Below the pieces are notes generated by a model. That model was given only the letters and a program-made list of their open reading frames with translations. It ran no database searches and was not told the origin of the DNA. This document shows positions 1 to 10,216 of a DNA stretch of 64,000 nucleotides, piece after piece; position 1 is the stretch's first letter; every line of letters begins with the position of its first letter. A program made the translations under genes and the position numbers. Origin of the DNA: Mesorhizobium sp. WSM3859 (lineage in GTDB: Bacteria > Pseudomonadota > Alphaproteobacteria > Rhizobiales > Rhizobiaceae); NCBI RefSeq assembly GCF_002295065.1, contig NZ_NSGG01000001.1, positions 186,001 through 250,000 on the forward strand, written 5' to 3'.

Positions 1-821
1 CGCCGCATCAGCTCGTGGCCGGTGCGGACGTCGTCAAGCTGGGGGTATTTGGCGCGCACGCCCTTCAGGATCGAGCCCGGCAGCCCGACCTCCTCCAGCA
101 TCTCCAGCGTCAGCAAACCGGCGCGCAGGCCGTCGTCTATGTCGTGGGTGTTGTAGGCGATATCGTCGGCGATCGCGGCGCACTGCGCCTCGATGCCGGC
201 GAAACGGTCGAGCTCGAGATCGTGCAACTCCGAATAATCGCGGATCGCCTGCGGCACCGGACCTTTGATCCCCTTCCCGCTCGCATCGGTCAACGGGCCG
301 TTGTGCTTGACCAGCCCTTCCAGCGTTTCCCAGGTGAGGTTCAGCCCGTCGAATTCGGCATAGCGCCGCTCAAGCCGCGTCACCACGCGCAGCGATTGGG
401 CATTGTGATCGAAACCGCCCCAGGCGGCCATCTTCTCGTTGAGCGCATCCTCGCCTGTGTGCCCGAACGGCGTGTGGCCGAAATCATGCACAAGGGCCAC
501 GGCCTCGGCGAGATCCTCGTCGCCGCGCAGCGCCCGCGCCAGGGCACGAGCGATCTGCGCCACCTCGATCGAATGCGTCAGACGCGTGCGATAATGATCG
601 CCCTCATGCGCGACGAAGACCTGGGTCTTGTGCTTCAGCCGGCGGAAAGCGGTGGAATGGATGATGCGGTCGCGGTCGCGCTGGAACGGCGTGCGCGTCG
701 GACTTTCGGCCTCTGGGAACAGGCGCCCGCGCGAACGCGCCGGGTCGCTCGCATAGACGGCGCGCGGCCGGTAGCCGAACCCGATGTCGCCGAGAGCATC
801 CTTGCCCTGCTGCTCTTCCAT
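1..821 (-). CDS. dgt: dGTPase-like HD-domain protein (partial, 3' end outside window)
   Basis: Deoxyguanosinetriphosphate triphosphohydrolase-like protein, a cytoplasmic HD-superfamily phosphohydrolase that hydrolyses dNTPs to deoxynucleosides and triphosphate. Reading leftward from the ATG at 821, the first ~60 residues hold the family N-terminus ([20 protein letters not shown]), and the metal-binding HD motif follows as [11 protein letters not shown] about 100 residues in. About 273 codons are visible, then the gene leaves the window, so its C-terminus cannot be judged. It is divergent from erpA (ATG at 892), with only 70 bp between the two starts. The family assignment is firm; dGTP specificity is assumed from the family. 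Confidence 0.95.
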   Translation of the reverse strand, partial: MEEQQGKDALGDIGFGYRPRAVYASDPARSRGRLFPEAESPTRTPFQRDRDRIIHSTAFRRLKHKTQVFVAHEGDHYRTRLTHSIEVAQIARALARALRGDEDLAEAVALVHDFGHTPFGHTGEDALNEKMAAWGGFDHNAQSLRVVTRLERRYAEFDGLNLTWETLEGLVKHNGPLTDASGKGIKGPVPQAIRDYSELHDLELDRFAGIEAQCAAIADDIAYNTHDIDDGLRAGLLTLEMLEEVGLPGSILKGVRAKYPQLDDVRTGHELMR

Positions 822-891
822 TGACCCACCAGTTGACTCAGGCCTGCCTGCTTCATACCTATCATGTCAAACCGAAAGCAAGGTGACGCCG

Positions 892-1239
892 ATGGGCGCG
901 GATGCCAAGACTGCCATGAAGGTCGAAATGACCGACGCCGCGGCAAAGCGGATCGCCAGGATCGTCTCCGCCGAACCCGGAAAGACGGCTCTGCGCGTCT
1001 CCGTGGAAGGTGGCGGCTGCTCTGGCTTTTCCTATAAGTTCGATCTCGTCGCAGGTGCGAATGATGACGATGTCGCCATCGAGAGGGACGGCGCGACCAT
1101 CCTGATCGACGACCTGTCGCTGGTCTATATGGGCGGCTCGGTGATCGATTTCGTCGACGATCTGATGGGCCAGTCCTTCCAGATCAAAAACCCGAACGCT
1201 GTCGCCTCCTGCGGCTGCGGCACCAGCTTCTCCATCTGA
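892..1239 (+). CDS. erpA: Iron-sulfur cluster insertion protein (A-type carrier)
   Basis: A-type Fe-S carrier of 115 residues that delivers clusters to apo-enzymes in the cytoplasm. The three conserved cysteines are present: Cys43 in GGGCSGF and Cys107/Cys109 in the C-terminal SCGCGTSF. I chose the ATG at 892 because AAGGTGA lies about six bases upstream; an internal ATG at 916 is possible but lacks such a site. Length and motifs fit ErpA/IscA. In alphaproteobacteria a lone copy away from the suf operon next to dgt and xthA is usually called ErpA; that choice of name over IscA is inference. Confidence 0.93.
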   Translation: MGADAKTAMKVEMTDAAAKRIARIVSAEPGKTALRVSVEGGGCSGFSYKFDLVAGANDDDVAIERDGATILIDDLSLVYMGGSVIDFVDDLMGQSFQIKNPNAVASCGCGTSFSI

Positions 1240-1401
1240 TCGGCTGCAAGTACGCGAGCCTGTGATCGGCGCGAACCGTCGGCGTACGGCTGTCGCGCGC
1301 TTATTGGCAGGAATGCGAATGGACGGCCTTTCGAAAGGTCCGGACAGGCAATACGATCCGCTCCGTCGAACGCCTTCCGTCCGAACAGCATCGAGGCCTG
1401 C

Positions 1402-2196
1402 ATGAAGATCGTCACCTGGAACATCAACGGCGTTCGCGCCCGCATCGGCAACCTCACCCACTGGCTGACCGAAAGCGCGCCGGACATCGTCTGCCTGCAG
1501 GAGATCAAGACGGTCGACGACCAGTTCCCGCGCGCCGAGATCGAGGCGCTGGGCTACAATGTCGAGACCAACGGCCAGAAGAGCTTCAACGGCGTCGCCA
1601 TCCTGTCGAAGCTTCCCTTCGACGAGGTCAATCGCGGCCTGCCAGGTGATGACGAGGACGACCACGCCCGCTTCATCGAAGGCGTCTTTTCGACCGACCA
1701 GGGTGCGCTACGCGTCGCCTCGCTCTATCTGCCGAACGGCAACCCGATCGATGATGAACGGAAGTTTTCCTACAAGCTCGCCTGGATGGCGCGGCTGGAG
1801 CGCTGGGCGGAAGAGCGGCTGCGCCTGGAAGAGGCGCTGGTGCTGGCCGGTGACTACAACGTCATTCCGGAGCCGGCCGATGCCCGCTTCCCCGAAAACT
1901 GGCTGGGCGACGCGCTGTTCCAGCCGCAGACGAGGCAGGCCTTCCGCCGGCTGAAGAATCTCGGCTTCACCGAGGCGGTGCGCTCGGTGACGGACTCTGC
2001 CGGTGTCTACACCTTCTGGGATTATCAGGCTGGCGCCTGGCAGAAGAACAACGGCATCCGCATCGACCACCTCTTGCTGTCACCGGAAGCTGCCAACCGT
2101 TTCTCTTCGGCCTCGGTGGAAAAGCACGTCCGCGCCTGGGAGAAGCCCTCCGATCACGTGCCGGTCGCGATCGAGCTCGCCCTGCAGCCGGCCTGA
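1402..2196 (+). CDS. xthA: Exodeoxyribonuclease III
   Basis: Base-excision-repair AP endonuclease and 3'-5' exonuclease of the endonuclease/exonuclease/phosphatase fold, 264 residues, normal for XthA. Catalytic landmarks are in place: the N-terminal TWNINGVRAR, the metal-binding Glu34 in LQEIKT, Asp151/Asn153 in GDYNV, Asp222 in RIDHLL, and the C-terminal Ser-Asp251-His252. The ATG at 1402 starts the protein directly at the first beta strand. It lies downstream of erpA on the same strand with a 162-bp gap, so it probably has its own promoter. Confidence 0.96.
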   Translation: MKIVTWNINGVRARIGNLTHWLTESAPDIVCLQEIKTVDDQFPRAEIEALGYNVETNGQKSFNGVAILSKLPFDEVNRGLPGDDEDDHARFIEGVFSTDQGALRVASLYLPNGNPIDDERKFSYKLAWMARLERWAEERLRLEEALVLAGDYNVIPEPADARFPENWLGDALFQPQTRQAFRRLKNLGFTEAVRSVTDSAGVYTFWDYQAGAWQKNNGIRIDHLLLSPEAANRFSSASVEKHVRAWEKPSDHVPVAIELALQPA

Positions 2197-2261
2197 GACG
2201 CCCCGGGGACCCAGATATCGCCACAAATCCCGTCTTTGATGGGGGTTGCTGTGGGGGTTGA

Positions 2262-2555
2262 ATGGCGATCCGATTTCTTTTCTGGCCGATCGGCCTTGCT
2301 TTGGCGCTCGCCGCGCCGACGCCATCATTGGCGGCGCCGACCTGTTTGGCCAACGGCAAGTCCTTCAATGTCAGCCAGACGGCGTGCCTGACTGTTGCCG
2401 GCGAGAGCCACCTCGCCCGCTGCGACATGGTTCTCAACAACACGTCCTGGACCAGGATCAAGGACGAATGTCCGGGAGAAGCGCCCAAACCGCACCCGAC
2501 ATCGATCTCGACCCCGCCCCCCGAGACGACGCCGACGGAGCCGACCGATAACTGA
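2262..2555 (+). CDS. Small secreted protein of unknown function
   Basis: A 97-residue protein I do not recognise. Residues 1-24 form a typical Sec signal peptide (hydrophobic run then a PSLAAP processing region). The mature part has four cysteines, which could make two disulfides in the periplasm, and ends in a low-complexity Pro/Thr/Glu tail. The ATG follows a G-rich ribosome-binding stretch (GGGGGTTGA). It lies 65 bp after xthA on the same strand and converges with exoR. The signal peptide and coding-like composition make a real gene likely; no function can be assigned. Confidence 0.7.
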   Translation: MAIRFLFWPIGLALALAAPTPSLAAPTCLANGKSFNVSQTACLTVAGESHLARCDMVLNNTSWTRIKDECPGEAPKPHPTSISTPPPETTPTEPTDN

Positions 2556-2569
2556 TGCGCAGCGCCACC

Positions 2570-2589
2570 TTCCCCCCTCCGGAGGGGAA
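2570..2589. repeat. GC-rich palindrome between convergent genes
   Basis: A C-run, then TCCGGA, then a G-run form an imperfect hairpin directly after the small secreted protein gene. The surrounding 2556-2740 lies between convergent genes and contains no convincing coding sequence. It may act as a terminator or belong to a dispersed intergenic palindromic family. Only one copy was noticed in this window, so its repeat status is unproven. Confidence 0.4.
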
Positions 2590-2740
2590 AGGAAGGGAGC
2601 GTTGCCGGAAAGGCTTGGCGCCTTTCTCTACCCCATCTATCGACTGGACAGGCGAAGCCGAGACGGAGCGGGGGTCGACCAGCGCTATGTTAGCCAATGC
2701 GTGCGCCAAGCTGCCACGCACGCTCTCGCCAAACCTGCGC

Positions 2741-3580
2741 TTACTGGTCGCCGTTATTGCCCCTGGTCAGGATGTCGTCGGCGAGCGAGATCGCTGTCCT
2801 CCGATCGGCCTCGCCGGCCGCGGCGAACGCCTCTTCCTGCATGTTGCGGATCCAGGGCTGGTCGGCCGCCGGAGCCCGCTCGAGTGCTGCCGTCATCATC
2901 GCCAGGCCGCGCACGATCTTGCCGCTCTGGAACAGGAGGTTGCCGAGCGTCGCTTGCGCGCCGGCATGGCCCTTCTCGGCCGCCAGTTGCAGCCAGCGGC
3001 CGGCCTGCTTGACGCTGGCCTTCACGCCCCCCTCGCCCTTCAGGAACATGCGGCCGATCTCGAACTGGGCGTTCGGATTGCGGTAGTTGGCGGCGGCGCG
3101 CATGTAATATTCCTGCGCCGCCACGTCGTTCTCCTCGACCGGGGTGCCGGGAATGCCCTTGCGCAGATAGTCGCCGAGCGCCACCAGCGCGTCCGACACA
3201 TAGCTTTCTTCCGGCGAGCCGGGCTCGACATCCTGGTCGACGATTTCTGAGAAGAACTTGAAGGCCGCATAGTCGTCGCGCGTCACGCCGTCGCCCTCGG
3301 CATACATGCGCGCAAGCTTCCAGGTGGCGCCGATCTGACCGTTCTCGGCGGCGTATTTGTAGGCCTCGACCGCCTGGTCCTTGTGGCCGCTCTTGTAAGC
3401 TGAGAAGCCGAACTGGAACACCGCCCAAGGGCTCGACTGCGGCTTCACGCCGGTCTTGTCATCGAACACCTTGTCGTCGAAGGCCATGGCCTGCCCCACG
3501 GCGCCCAAGGTCGCCCCGAGACCGGCGATCACGACCAGTGCCGAAAAGACAGACGACCTCAACACCTCAGATGTCCGCAT
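2741..3580 (-). CDS. exoR: Periplasmic exopolysaccharide regulator ExoR
   Basis: ExoR is a periplasmic Sel1-repeat protein that, in Sinorhizobium and Agrobacterium, binds and holds back the ExoS sensor of the ExoS/ChvI two-component system and so represses exopolysaccharide synthesis. From the ATG at 3580 the product is 279 residues with a signal peptide ending near AMA/FDD (about residue 33). Sel1/TPR-like helical repeats follow, for example around [27 protein letters not shown] and [14 protein letters not shown]. Length and repeat layout match the family. The start lies inside the end of ilvD (14-base overlap), so translation is probably coupled to ilvD. A start eight codons upstream at 3604 is possible but adds charged residues ahead of the signal peptide. 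Confidence 0.9.
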   Translation of the reverse strand: MRTSEVLRSSVFSALVVIAGLGATLGAVGQAMAFDDKVFDDKTGVKPQSSPWAVFQFGFSAYKSGHKDQAVEAYKYAAENGQIGATWKLARMYAEGDGVTRDDYAAFKFFSEIVDQDVEPGSPEESYVSDALVALGDYLRKGIPGTPVEENDVAAQEYYMRAAANYRNPNAQFEIGRMFLKGEGGVKASVKQAGRWLQLAAEKGHAGAQATLGNLLFQSGKIVRGLAMMTAALERAPAADQPWIRNMQEEAFAAAGEADRRTAISLADDILTRGNNGDQ

Positions 3581-5291
3581 AGCAGTGCGTTTCTTTGGCC
3601 GCACCCGGATGGGTCACCGCCCCGTCGCGGGCCGACCCTACGGTCTGCGCATATTTCCAGATCGCGCCCGACTGATAGTCGGTCTTGCGCGCCTTCCAAT
3701 TCTTTGCCCGGGCCGCCAGCTCGGCGTCCGACAGGGCCACTTCGATCGTGCCGTTCACGGCATCGATCGAGATCACGTCGCCATCCTTGATCAGTCCGAT
3801 AGGTCCGCCGACCGCCGCCTCCGGCCCGACATGGCCGATGCAGAAGCCGCGCGTGGCGCCCGAGAAGCGTCCGTCGGTGATCAGCGCAACCTTGCCGCCC
3901 ATCCCTTGGCCGTAGAGCGCCGCCGTCGTCGACAGCATCTCGCGCATGCCCGGTCCGCCGCGCGGCCCCTCGTAGCGGATGACGAGAACCTCGCCTTCCC
4001 GGTAATTGCGCTGCGTGACCGCTTCGAAGCACTCCTCTTCCGAATCGAAGCAACGCGCCGGGCCTGAGAATTTCAGTTCCGACATGCCCGCGACCTTCAC
4101 GATCGCGCCTTCGGGGGCAAGGTTGCCCTTCAAGCCCACAACGCCGCCTGTCTTGGTGATCGGCCGATTGGCGGGACGCACAACATCCTGGCTCTCATTC
4201 CAAGAAACGTGCTCCATATTTTCGGCCAAAGTGCGGCCAGTGACCGTCATGCAGTCGCCGTGCAGATAGCCGTGGTCGAGCAGCGTTTTCATCAGGAGCG
4301 GAATGCCGCCGGCTTCGAACATGTCCTTGGCGACATATTTGCCGCCGGGCTTGAGGTCCGCGATATAGGGTGTCTTCTCGAAGATCGCCGCCACGTCGAA
4401 CAGGTCGAACTTGATGCCGGCCTCATGCGCGATCGCCGGCAGATGCAGCGCCGCATTGGTCGAGCCGCCGGTGGCGGACACCACGGTCGCGGCGTTTTCC
4501 AGCGCCTTCAACGTAACGATGTCGCGCGGCCGGATGTTCTTGGCGATCAGCTCCATGACCTTTTCGCCCGAGGCGAAATTGAAACGGTCGCGCATCTCGT
4601 AGGGCGCCGGCGCGCCGCAGGAATAGGGCAGCGCCAGGCCGATCGCCTCGGCGACGGTGGCCATGGTGTTGGCGGTGAACTGGGCGCCGCAGGAGCCGGC
4701 CGAAGGGCACGCCACCTGCTCGATCTCGAGCAGTTCGGCATCGCTGATCGTGCCAACGGAATGCTGGCCGACTGCCTCGAACACGTCCTGCACGGTGATC
4801 TGCCGGCCGCGATAGCTGCCGGGCAGGATCGAGCCGCCATAGATGAAGATCGACGGCACGTTGAGGCGCACCATCGCCATCATCATGCCGGGCAGCGACT
4901 TGTCGCAGCCGGCAAGCCCGACCAGGGCATCATAGCAATGACCGCGCATGGTGAGCTCAACCGAATCGGCGATCACCTCGCGCGACACCAGCGACGACTT
5001 CATGCCTTGGTGGCCCATGGCGATGCCGTCGGTGACGGTGATGGTGCAGAACTCGCGCGGCGTGCCGTTGGCGGCTGCCACGCCCTTCTTGACCACCTGC
5101 GCCTGACGCATCAGCGAGATGTTGCAGGGCGCCGCCTCGTTCCAGCAGCTGGCGACGCCGACAAGTGGCTGCGCGATCTCGGCCGCCGACAGGCCCATGG
5201 CATAGAGATACGAGCGATGCGGCGCCCGCGCCGGACCTTCGGTCACGTAGCGGCTGGGCAGCTTGGCCTTCGAGATTACCCTGGCGTCCAT
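3567..5291 (-). CDS. ilvD: Dihydroxy-acid dehydratase
   Basis: Fe-S dehydratase of branched-chain amino acid synthesis, converting 2,3-dihydroxy-acids to 2-keto acids. The product is 574 residues from the ATG at 5291, which is preceded by AAGGA at good spacing. Expected cluster cysteines are visible in [19 protein letters not shown] and [10 protein letters not shown]. The C-terminal [15 protein letters not shown] block is intact. It forms a two-gene transcription unit with exoR, whose start overlaps its last codons. Related sugar-acid dehydratases share the fold, but the motif set here is that of IlvD. Confidence 0.95.
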   Translation of the reverse strand: MDARVISKAKLPSRYVTEGPARAPHRSYLYAMGLSAAEIAQPLVGVASCWNEAAPCNISLMRQAQVVKKGVAAANGTPREFCTITVTDGIAMGHQGMKSSLVSREVIADSVELTMRGHCYDALVGLAGCDKSLPGMMMAMVRLNVPSIFIYGGSILPGSYRGRQITVQDVFEAVGQHSVGTISDAELLEIEQVACPSAGSCGAQFTANTMATVAEAIGLALPYSCGAPAPYEMRDRFNFASGEKVMELIAKNIRPRDIVTLKALENAATVVSATGGSTNAALHLPAIAHEAGIKFDLFDVAAIFEKTPYIADLKPGGKYVAKDMFEAGGIPLLMKTLLDHGYLHGDCMTVTGRTLAENMEHVSWNESQDVVRPANRPITKTGGVVGLKGNLAPEGAIVKVAGMSELKFSGPARCFDSEEECFEAVTQRNYREGEVLVIRYEGPRGGPGMREMLSTTAALYGQGMGGKVALITDGRFSGATRGFCIGHVGPEAAVGGPIGLIKDGDVISIDAVNGTIEVALSDAELAARAKNWKARKTDYQSGAIWKYAQTVGSARDGAVTHPGAAKETHCYADI

Positions 5292-5530
5292 ACTCGTCCT
5301 TGCCGCACACCCCGCGGCCGGTCCCATCGCCGGGCCAACCTGGCACGCATCCCGAGACCTATCCGGGTTGCTCCGGGTTTATGGCGGGAAATGGGCAGTT
5401 CCCTCTGCCGGACTTGTAGCGCGGGGGTTGTTCATAAACTGTTGCCAAAACGTCACAATCGTATCGAGGGCCGGTTGTGCAGCGAATCTGCAACATCGGG
5501 CCGGGATTGAGGCTGCGATCGCCGTCCTCC

Positions 5531-5568
5531 AACGAAAAAAGCCGGGCATAGCCCGGCCTTTTTTCGTT
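5531..5568 (-). terminator. Rho-independent terminator after the FadL-type porin gene
   Basis: A GCCGGGC/GCCCGGC stem with a three-base loop is flanked by an A-run on one side and a T-run on the other, so it can work in both directions. It lies 14 bases past the stop codon of the porin gene on the minus strand. The opposite strand carries no gene here that would need it. Confidence 0.85.
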
Positions 5569-5581
5569 CAAATTGAGATAG

Positions 5582-6859
5582 TTACCACTTGACCTTAACG
5601 GATCCTGAAATGGCCGACACGAGGTCGTTGCCGAAGTCGGCAGTATAGTCGGTGCCGTAGGTAACGCCATCGGAGCCGACGACCGAGTGGACGTGTCCGC
5701 TGGTAAGCACGCCCAACGCGCCGCCAAGACGGAGTTCCACGTTCTGGGTCGGTGTGTAAGCCACGCCGGCGCTGAGCGTCCACGTATCCGTCTGCGCGCT
5801 GAGGCCGGTGGTCGTGCCGCGATCCCAGCTGATGCCAGCCGCCCCGCTCCATTGATCGTTGAATTTGTGACCGATGCCAGCGGAGACTGTCCAGCCGTCG
5901 CGATAGAGGAGGTCAAGCGACGTAGCGCGTACAGGACTTGTCGTGGTGCAAGCAAGAATGCCTTTTGTCGAGGTCGGGCAGAAGGGGATGCTCTGCAGCA
6001 CGCTCCAGTCCACCCACTTGATCGATCCGAACGCCAACCATCCAGGCGCAATGCCGGATTGAAGCTTCAATTCGACTGATTGAGGTACCTCGGAGGAACC
6101 GTATACGTCAGTTACTCTGCCGAGGATCGGATTCGTCGGGTCTATGAAGGCGGGGACCTGTGTTAGGTCAAGCGTTCCGGTCAGGTTGTCGAGCTTGACG
6201 GCCGAGTTGTAGACAAGGCTCGCGCGCAGGGCGATGTCCGGAATTTCGTAAGCGACACCGGCGCGCCATCCCCACCCGTCTCCTTCGAGATCAAGGCGGC
6301 CAATGCCGGTGCCAAGGAAGGCCGGGAGCGGTGCAACCAATTGCTCCTTGAACCCGGAAACATCTTCATGAAACACGCCGCCGATGAATCGAAACTGTCC
6401 TTTGCCCAGGTCCATCTTGTACGAGCAGGTTCCGCCCAAGGCCTCGCTTTCGACCTTGGTCACGACATTGCCGTTCGCACCGGCCCAATTGGCGCCAGGA
6501 CTGCTGTACGCACCGATCGGTTGGCCGTAGTCGACAAGACAATCGATAGGCCCGACGCCAGCCTTGATGCCAGCGCTCGGCACCCAGTAGCTTTCCGTGT
6601 CGCGGGCAGTGTTAGAGAAGCCCAGCGCGTTAAGCGGGCCGTCGGCCGGATTCGTGTCCTTTACGTTCTTGAGGTCGCGTTGCGGCATCACATAGGTGCC
6701 GGTGACCTCGCCAGTGATCTGCGCCGGATCGAAAAGCAGATCGATGTCGTACCAACCCCGCTCCAGTCCGCCGGCATTCGCCTGGGTGACCACGGAGCCA
6801 ATCATCGCCAGCGAAAAGCAGCCTGCCCCCAGCAGCGCTTTGAGCCGCAGATTGTTCAT
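5582..6859 (-). CDS. OmpP1/FadL/TodX-family outer membrane protein
   Basis: A 425-residue outer-membrane beta-barrel of the FadL family, which carries long-chain fatty acids or other hydrophobic compounds across the outer membrane. A signal peptide ends near QANA/GG (residue ~29). Alternating hydrophobic strands continue to the C-terminal SGSVKVKW, whose terminal aromatic residue is the usual barrel-assembly signal. The ATG is preceded by GGGGAGGGA. The gene has its own terminator and a 361-bp upstream region with a 12-bp palindrome, so it is probably monocistronic and regulated. The family call is good; the transported substrate is unknown. Confidence 0.82.
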   Translation of the reverse strand: MNNLRLKALLGAGCFSLAMIGSVVTQANAGGLERGWYDIDLLFDPAQITGEVTGTYVMPQRDLKNVKDTNPADGPLNALGFSNTARDTESYWVPSAGIKAGVGPIDCLVDYGQPIGAYSSPGANWAGANGNVVTKVESEALGGTCSYKMDLGKGQFRFIGGVFHEDVSGFKEQLVAPLPAFLGTGIGRLDLEGDGWGWRAGVAYEIPDIALRASLVYNSAVKLDNLTGTLDLTQVPAFIDPTNPILGRVTDVYGSSEVPQSVELKLQSGIAPGWLAFGSIKWVDWSVLQSIPFCPTSTKGILACTTTSPVRATSLDLLYRDGWTVSAGIGHKFNDQWSGAAGISWDRGTTTGLSAQTDTWTLSAGVAYTPTQNVELRLGGALGVLTSGHVHSVVGSDGVTYGTDYTADFGNDLVSAISGSVKVKW

Positions 6860-7220
6860 GGAAATCCCTCCCCGAAATACAAGTGGCTCAAGCTAGAACC
6901 AATTCGGGTTAACGACGCAACAACGATCTCAAGAGCTGTACATGTACATCTTGACAGCACGTAATTTTGCCATGGTGACCGGCGCCGCGATGGCCGCTTA
7001 AATCGCGCCAACCGCGATCGAGCGGCAGAAAAAATCCGAAGAAAGGACCCAAAACAGGGCAAAAACAGCTGATTTTGGGGCTGGCGGGCCTGATTGTTAC
7101 ATTATGGCAACAATGCGGCGCAAACTTTCCGTTTACGTCAAAATTAACGTAGCGGCACGCCCATTTTCGAGGCAGCTAACGTACCGGAAAGCACCTCCGC
7201 GCTGGGGCGATTCTTGCCGT
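6860..7220. other. Non-coding region upstream of the porin gene
   Basis: This 361-bp stretch separates the porin gene from valS. It is noticeably AT-richer in 6900-7180 than the flanking genes and should hold the porin promoter. The only clear structure is the palindrome at 6937-6948. No coding frame was convincing. Confidence 0.6.
6937..6948. promoter_or_regulatory. Perfect 12-bp palindrome, candidate operator of the porin gene
   Basis: TGTACATGTACA is self-complementary and lies 78 bp upstream of the porin start codon. On the minus strand a TTGAGA element that could serve as a -35 box begins a few bases downstream of it. Position and symmetry suit a dimeric regulator; no regulator is identified. 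Confidence 0.4.
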
Positions 7221-10004
7221 TCAGCCGGCGTCGCGAACCCTGGTCAAAGCCACCGATAGCTTCTCCTGCGCCTCGCGGTATTCGGCGAGCTTCTCGCGCT
7301 CGGCCTCGACCACCTCTTCCGGCGCGTTGGCGACGAACTTTTCGTTCGAGAGCTTCTTGTGCAGGCGAGCAATCTCTTCGGTGACCTTCGCCAATTCCTT
7401 CTGCAGTCGCGCGGCTTCGGCCTTGAGATCGATCAGGCTGCCGAGCGGCAGGCTTATCGTCGCCTCGTTGAGCACGATCTGGGCCGAGCCCTTTGGCGGC
7501 GCGTCGACCAGCGCGATATCGCCGACGCGCGCCAGCCGCTTGATCGCCTGGGCGTGCCGCTCCAGCCTTTGATGCGTCAGCGTGTTGGCGCCAATCACCA
7601 TCAGCGGCGCGATCGCCGCCGGCGGCACGTTCATTTCCGACCGCACCGAGCGGATGCCCGAGACCAGATCGACCAGCCAGTTGATGTCGGTGGCCGCCTC
7701 ATCGTCCTCGAAGTCGGGCGACGGCCAGGCGGCATGGCAAAGCAGCGAGGAGCGCTCCTTGCCCTCGCCAGCGGTCTGCGCCCACAGCTCCTCCGTCATG
7801 AACGGCATCATCGGATGAAGGAGCTTGTAGATCTCGTCGAGCACGAAGGCGACACAGGCCCGGCTCTCGGCCTTGGCCGCCTCATCCGTGCCCATGAACA
7901 CCGGCTTCAACAGCTCCAGGTACCAGTCGCAGAACAGGTTCCAGACGAAGCGGTAGGCAGCAGTCGCCGCCTCGTTGAAACGATAGGTGGTGATACCCTC
8001 GGTGACCGCGCGCGCCGCCCGCGTCAGTTCCGTCAGGATCCAGCGGTTGACCGGCAGCTTGGCGTCGTTCAGCCAGAAGTCGTCGTTGCGTGCGACCTCG
8101 TTCATCTCGGCGAAGCGCGTCGCGTTCCAGAGCTTGGTACCGAAATTGCGGTAGCCGGCGATGCGCGCCGGATCGAGCTTCACGTCGCGGCCCTGCGCCG
8201 CCATCACGGTCAGCGTGAAGCGCAGCGCGTCGGCGCCATATTCGTCGATCAGGTCGAGTGGATCGATGACGTTGCCTTTCGACTTCGACATCTTCTGCCC
8301 GTTCTTGTCGCGCACCAGCGCATGCACATAGACGGTGTGGAACGGCTCCTCGTCCATGAAGTGCAGGCCCATCATCATCATGCGGGCGACCCAGAAGAAG
8401 ATGATGTCGAAGCCGGTCACCAGCACGTCGGTCTGGTAATAGGTCTTGAGCTCCGGCGTCCGGTCGGGCCAGCCGAGCGTCGAGAACGGCCATAGCGCCG
8501 ACGAGAACCAGGTGTCGAGCACGTCCTCGTCACGGGTGAGGATCTCGCCCGGCTGAAAATTCTCGAGCTTATCCTCGACCCAGGCCTTCCAAGGCCCTTC
8601 CAGCGCCAGGTAATATTCGATGGCTGCAGCGAGCGCCTCTTCCTCGGTCTTTTCGACGAAGACGCGGCCGTCCGGCCCGTACCAGGCCGGGATCTGGTGA
8701 CCCCACCAGAGCTGACGCGAGATGCACCAGGGTTGGATGTTTTCCATCCAGTCGAAATAGGTCTTTTCCCAGTTCTTGGGCACGAAGTTGGTACGGCCCT
8801 CGCGCACCGAGGCGATCGCCGGCTTGGCGAGTTCCGCCGCGTTCGCATACCACTGCTCCGTCAGAAACGGCTCGATCGGCACGCCGCCGCGGTCGCCATG
8901 CGGCACGGTGTGCCGGTGCGGTTCGATCTTGTCGAGGAACCCGCCAGCTTCCATCAGCTCGACGATCTTCTTGCGCGCGGTGAAACGGTCGAGCCCGTCG
9001 AGCTCGTCCCACACAGCCTGGCGCTCCGGCGTGACCTCGAGGCCGGCGAGGAAATCCTCATTGTCCTTGAGCTTGATAGCAGCTTCGACCGTCAGGATGT
9101 TGATCGCCGGCAGTTTGTGACGCTTGCCGACCTCGAAGTCGTTGAAGTCATGCGCCGGCGTGATCTTGACCGCGCCGGAGCCTTTTTCCGGGTCGGAATA
9201 TTCATCCGCCACGATCGGTATCTTGCGGCCGACGATCGGCAGCACGACGTTGCGGCCAACGAGATCGGTGAAGCGCTCGTCGTCCGGATGCACGGCCACG
9301 GCCGTGTCGCCGAGCATCGTCTCGGGACGCGTCGTGGCGACCGTGATGAAGGTCTTCGGGTTCTCGGGATCGAACGCCTCGCCTTCGATTGGATAGCGGA
9401 AGTGCCAGAGATTGCCGTTGACCTCATGCTGCTCGACCTCCAGGTCGGAAATGGCGGTCAGCAGCTTCGGGTCCCAGTTCACAAGGCGCTTGTCCTTGTA
9501 GATGAGGCCTTCTTTGTAGAGCGTGACGAAGACTTCCAGCACGGCCTTGGACAGGCCTTCATCCATGGTGAAGCGTTCGCGCGACCAGTCGGCCGAGGCG
9601 CCGAGGCGCTTCAGCTGATTGAAGATCGCGCCGCCGGACTCGGCCTTCCACTCCCAGACCTTCTCGATGAACTGCTCACGCGTCAGATCGCGGCGATGGA
9701 TCTGCTTTTCCATGAGCTGGCGCTCGACCACCATCTGCGTGGCGATGCCGGCATGATCCATGCCGGGTTGCCAAAGCACGTTCTTGCCGCGCATGCGCTC
9801 GAAGCGCACGAGAATGTCCTGCAGCGTGTTGTTGAGCGCATGCCCCATATGCAGCGAGCCGGTGACGTTCGGCGGCGGGATGACGATGGTGAAGGCTTCC
9901 GCCCCCTCCTCCGCGCCGGCGCCGGCCCGGAAGGCGTCGGCTTCTTCCCAGACTTTGGCGATCTTCGGCTCGACGGCTTTGGCGTCGTAGGTCTTTTCAA
10001 GCAT
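7221..10004 (-). CDS. valS: Valyl-tRNA synthetase
   Basis: Class I aminoacyl-tRNA synthetase of 927 residues that charges tRNA-Val. The HIGH-type motif reads HMGH at 52-55 within [12 protein letters not shown], and KMSKS is at 571-575. The editing domain lies between them, and the C-terminal anticodon-binding and coiled-coil arm, typical of ValRS, closes the protein. The ATG at 10004 gives the usual N-terminus ([14 protein letters not shown]); ten further upstream codons are open but look unlike the family. It follows popZ and tolC on the same strand. Confidence 0.97.
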   Translation of the reverse strand: MLEKTYDAKAVEPKIAKVWEEADAFRAGAGAEEGAEAFTIVIPPPNVTGSLHMGHALNNTLQDILVRFERMRGKNVLWQPGMDHAGIATQMVVERQLMEKQIHRRDLTREQFIEKVWEWKAESGGAIFNQLKRLGASADWSRERFTMDEGLSKAVLEVFVTLYKEGLIYKDKRLVNWDPKLLTAISDLEVEQHEVNGNLWHFRYPIEGEAFDPENPKTFITVATTRPETMLGDTAVAVHPDDERFTDLVGRNVVLPIVGRKIPIVADEYSDPEKGSGAVKITPAHDFNDFEVGKRHKLPAINILTVEAAIKLKDNEDFLAGLEVTPERQAVWDELDGLDRFTARKKIVELMEAGGFLDKIEPHRHTVPHGDRGGVPIEPFLTEQWYANAAELAKPAIASVREGRTNFVPKNWEKTYFDWMENIQPWCISRQLWWGHQIPAWYGPDGRVFVEKTEEEALAAAIEYYLALEGPWKAWVEDKLENFQPGEILTRDEDVLDTWFSSALWPFSTLGWPDRTPELKTYYQTDVLVTGFDIIFFWVARMMMMGLHFMDEEPFHTVYVHALVRDKNGQKMSKSKGNVIDPLDLIDEYGADALRFTLTVMAAQGRDVKLDPARIAGYRNFGTKLWNATRFAEMNEVARNDDFWLNDAKLPVNRWILTELTRAARAVTEGITTYRFNEAATAAYRFVWNLFCDWYLELLKPVFMGTDEAAKAESRACVAFVLDEIYKLLHPMMPFMTEELWAQTAGEGKERSSLLCHAAWPSPDFEDDEAATDINWLVDLVSGIRSVRSEMNVPPAAIAPLMVIGANTLTHQRLERHAQAIKRLARVGDIALVDAPPKGSAQIVLNEATISLPLGSLIDLKAEAARLQKELAKVTEEIARLHKKLSNEKFVANAPEEVVEAEREKLAEYREAQEKLSVALTRVRDAG

Positions 10005-10167
10005 GAAGGAGGTCCGAACTGTCGGTAACAAGCGTCCGCTGTAAATCGGAAGGTCCTGGCCGAGTCAACCGCGAGAGCAGCAATCACCGCCACAGATAGG
10101 CCTGCCCTCGACCAGCGACAATCCCGGCCAGTCCGGGCCAACGCCACTCACCTGATCAGCCTTGAAC

Positions 10168-10195
10168 AAAAGCACCGCCCGAAGGCGGCGCTTTT
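10168..10195 (-). terminator. Hairpin terminator after popZ
   Basis: A CCGCC/GGCGG stem with a GAA-type loop is extended by AAAAGC/GCTTTT arms, 22 bases past the popZ stop on the minus strand. The T-run on the minus strand makes it a plausible factor-independent terminator between popZ and valS. Confidence 0.65.
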
Positions 10196-10216
10196 CAGCT
10201 TGCGTGTTGCGGCAGC

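Noticed and set aside
15..824. Long open frame opposite dgt on the plus strand
   Set aside because: It mirrors the dGTPase gene in antisense and its translation has no family features, while the minus strand has a full HD motif.
2458..2721. Minus-strand frame of 87 codons between the secreted protein and exoR
   Set aside because: It covers an intergenic palindrome and overlaps the 3' end of the secreted protein gene; no ribosome-binding site or protein-like composition was seen.
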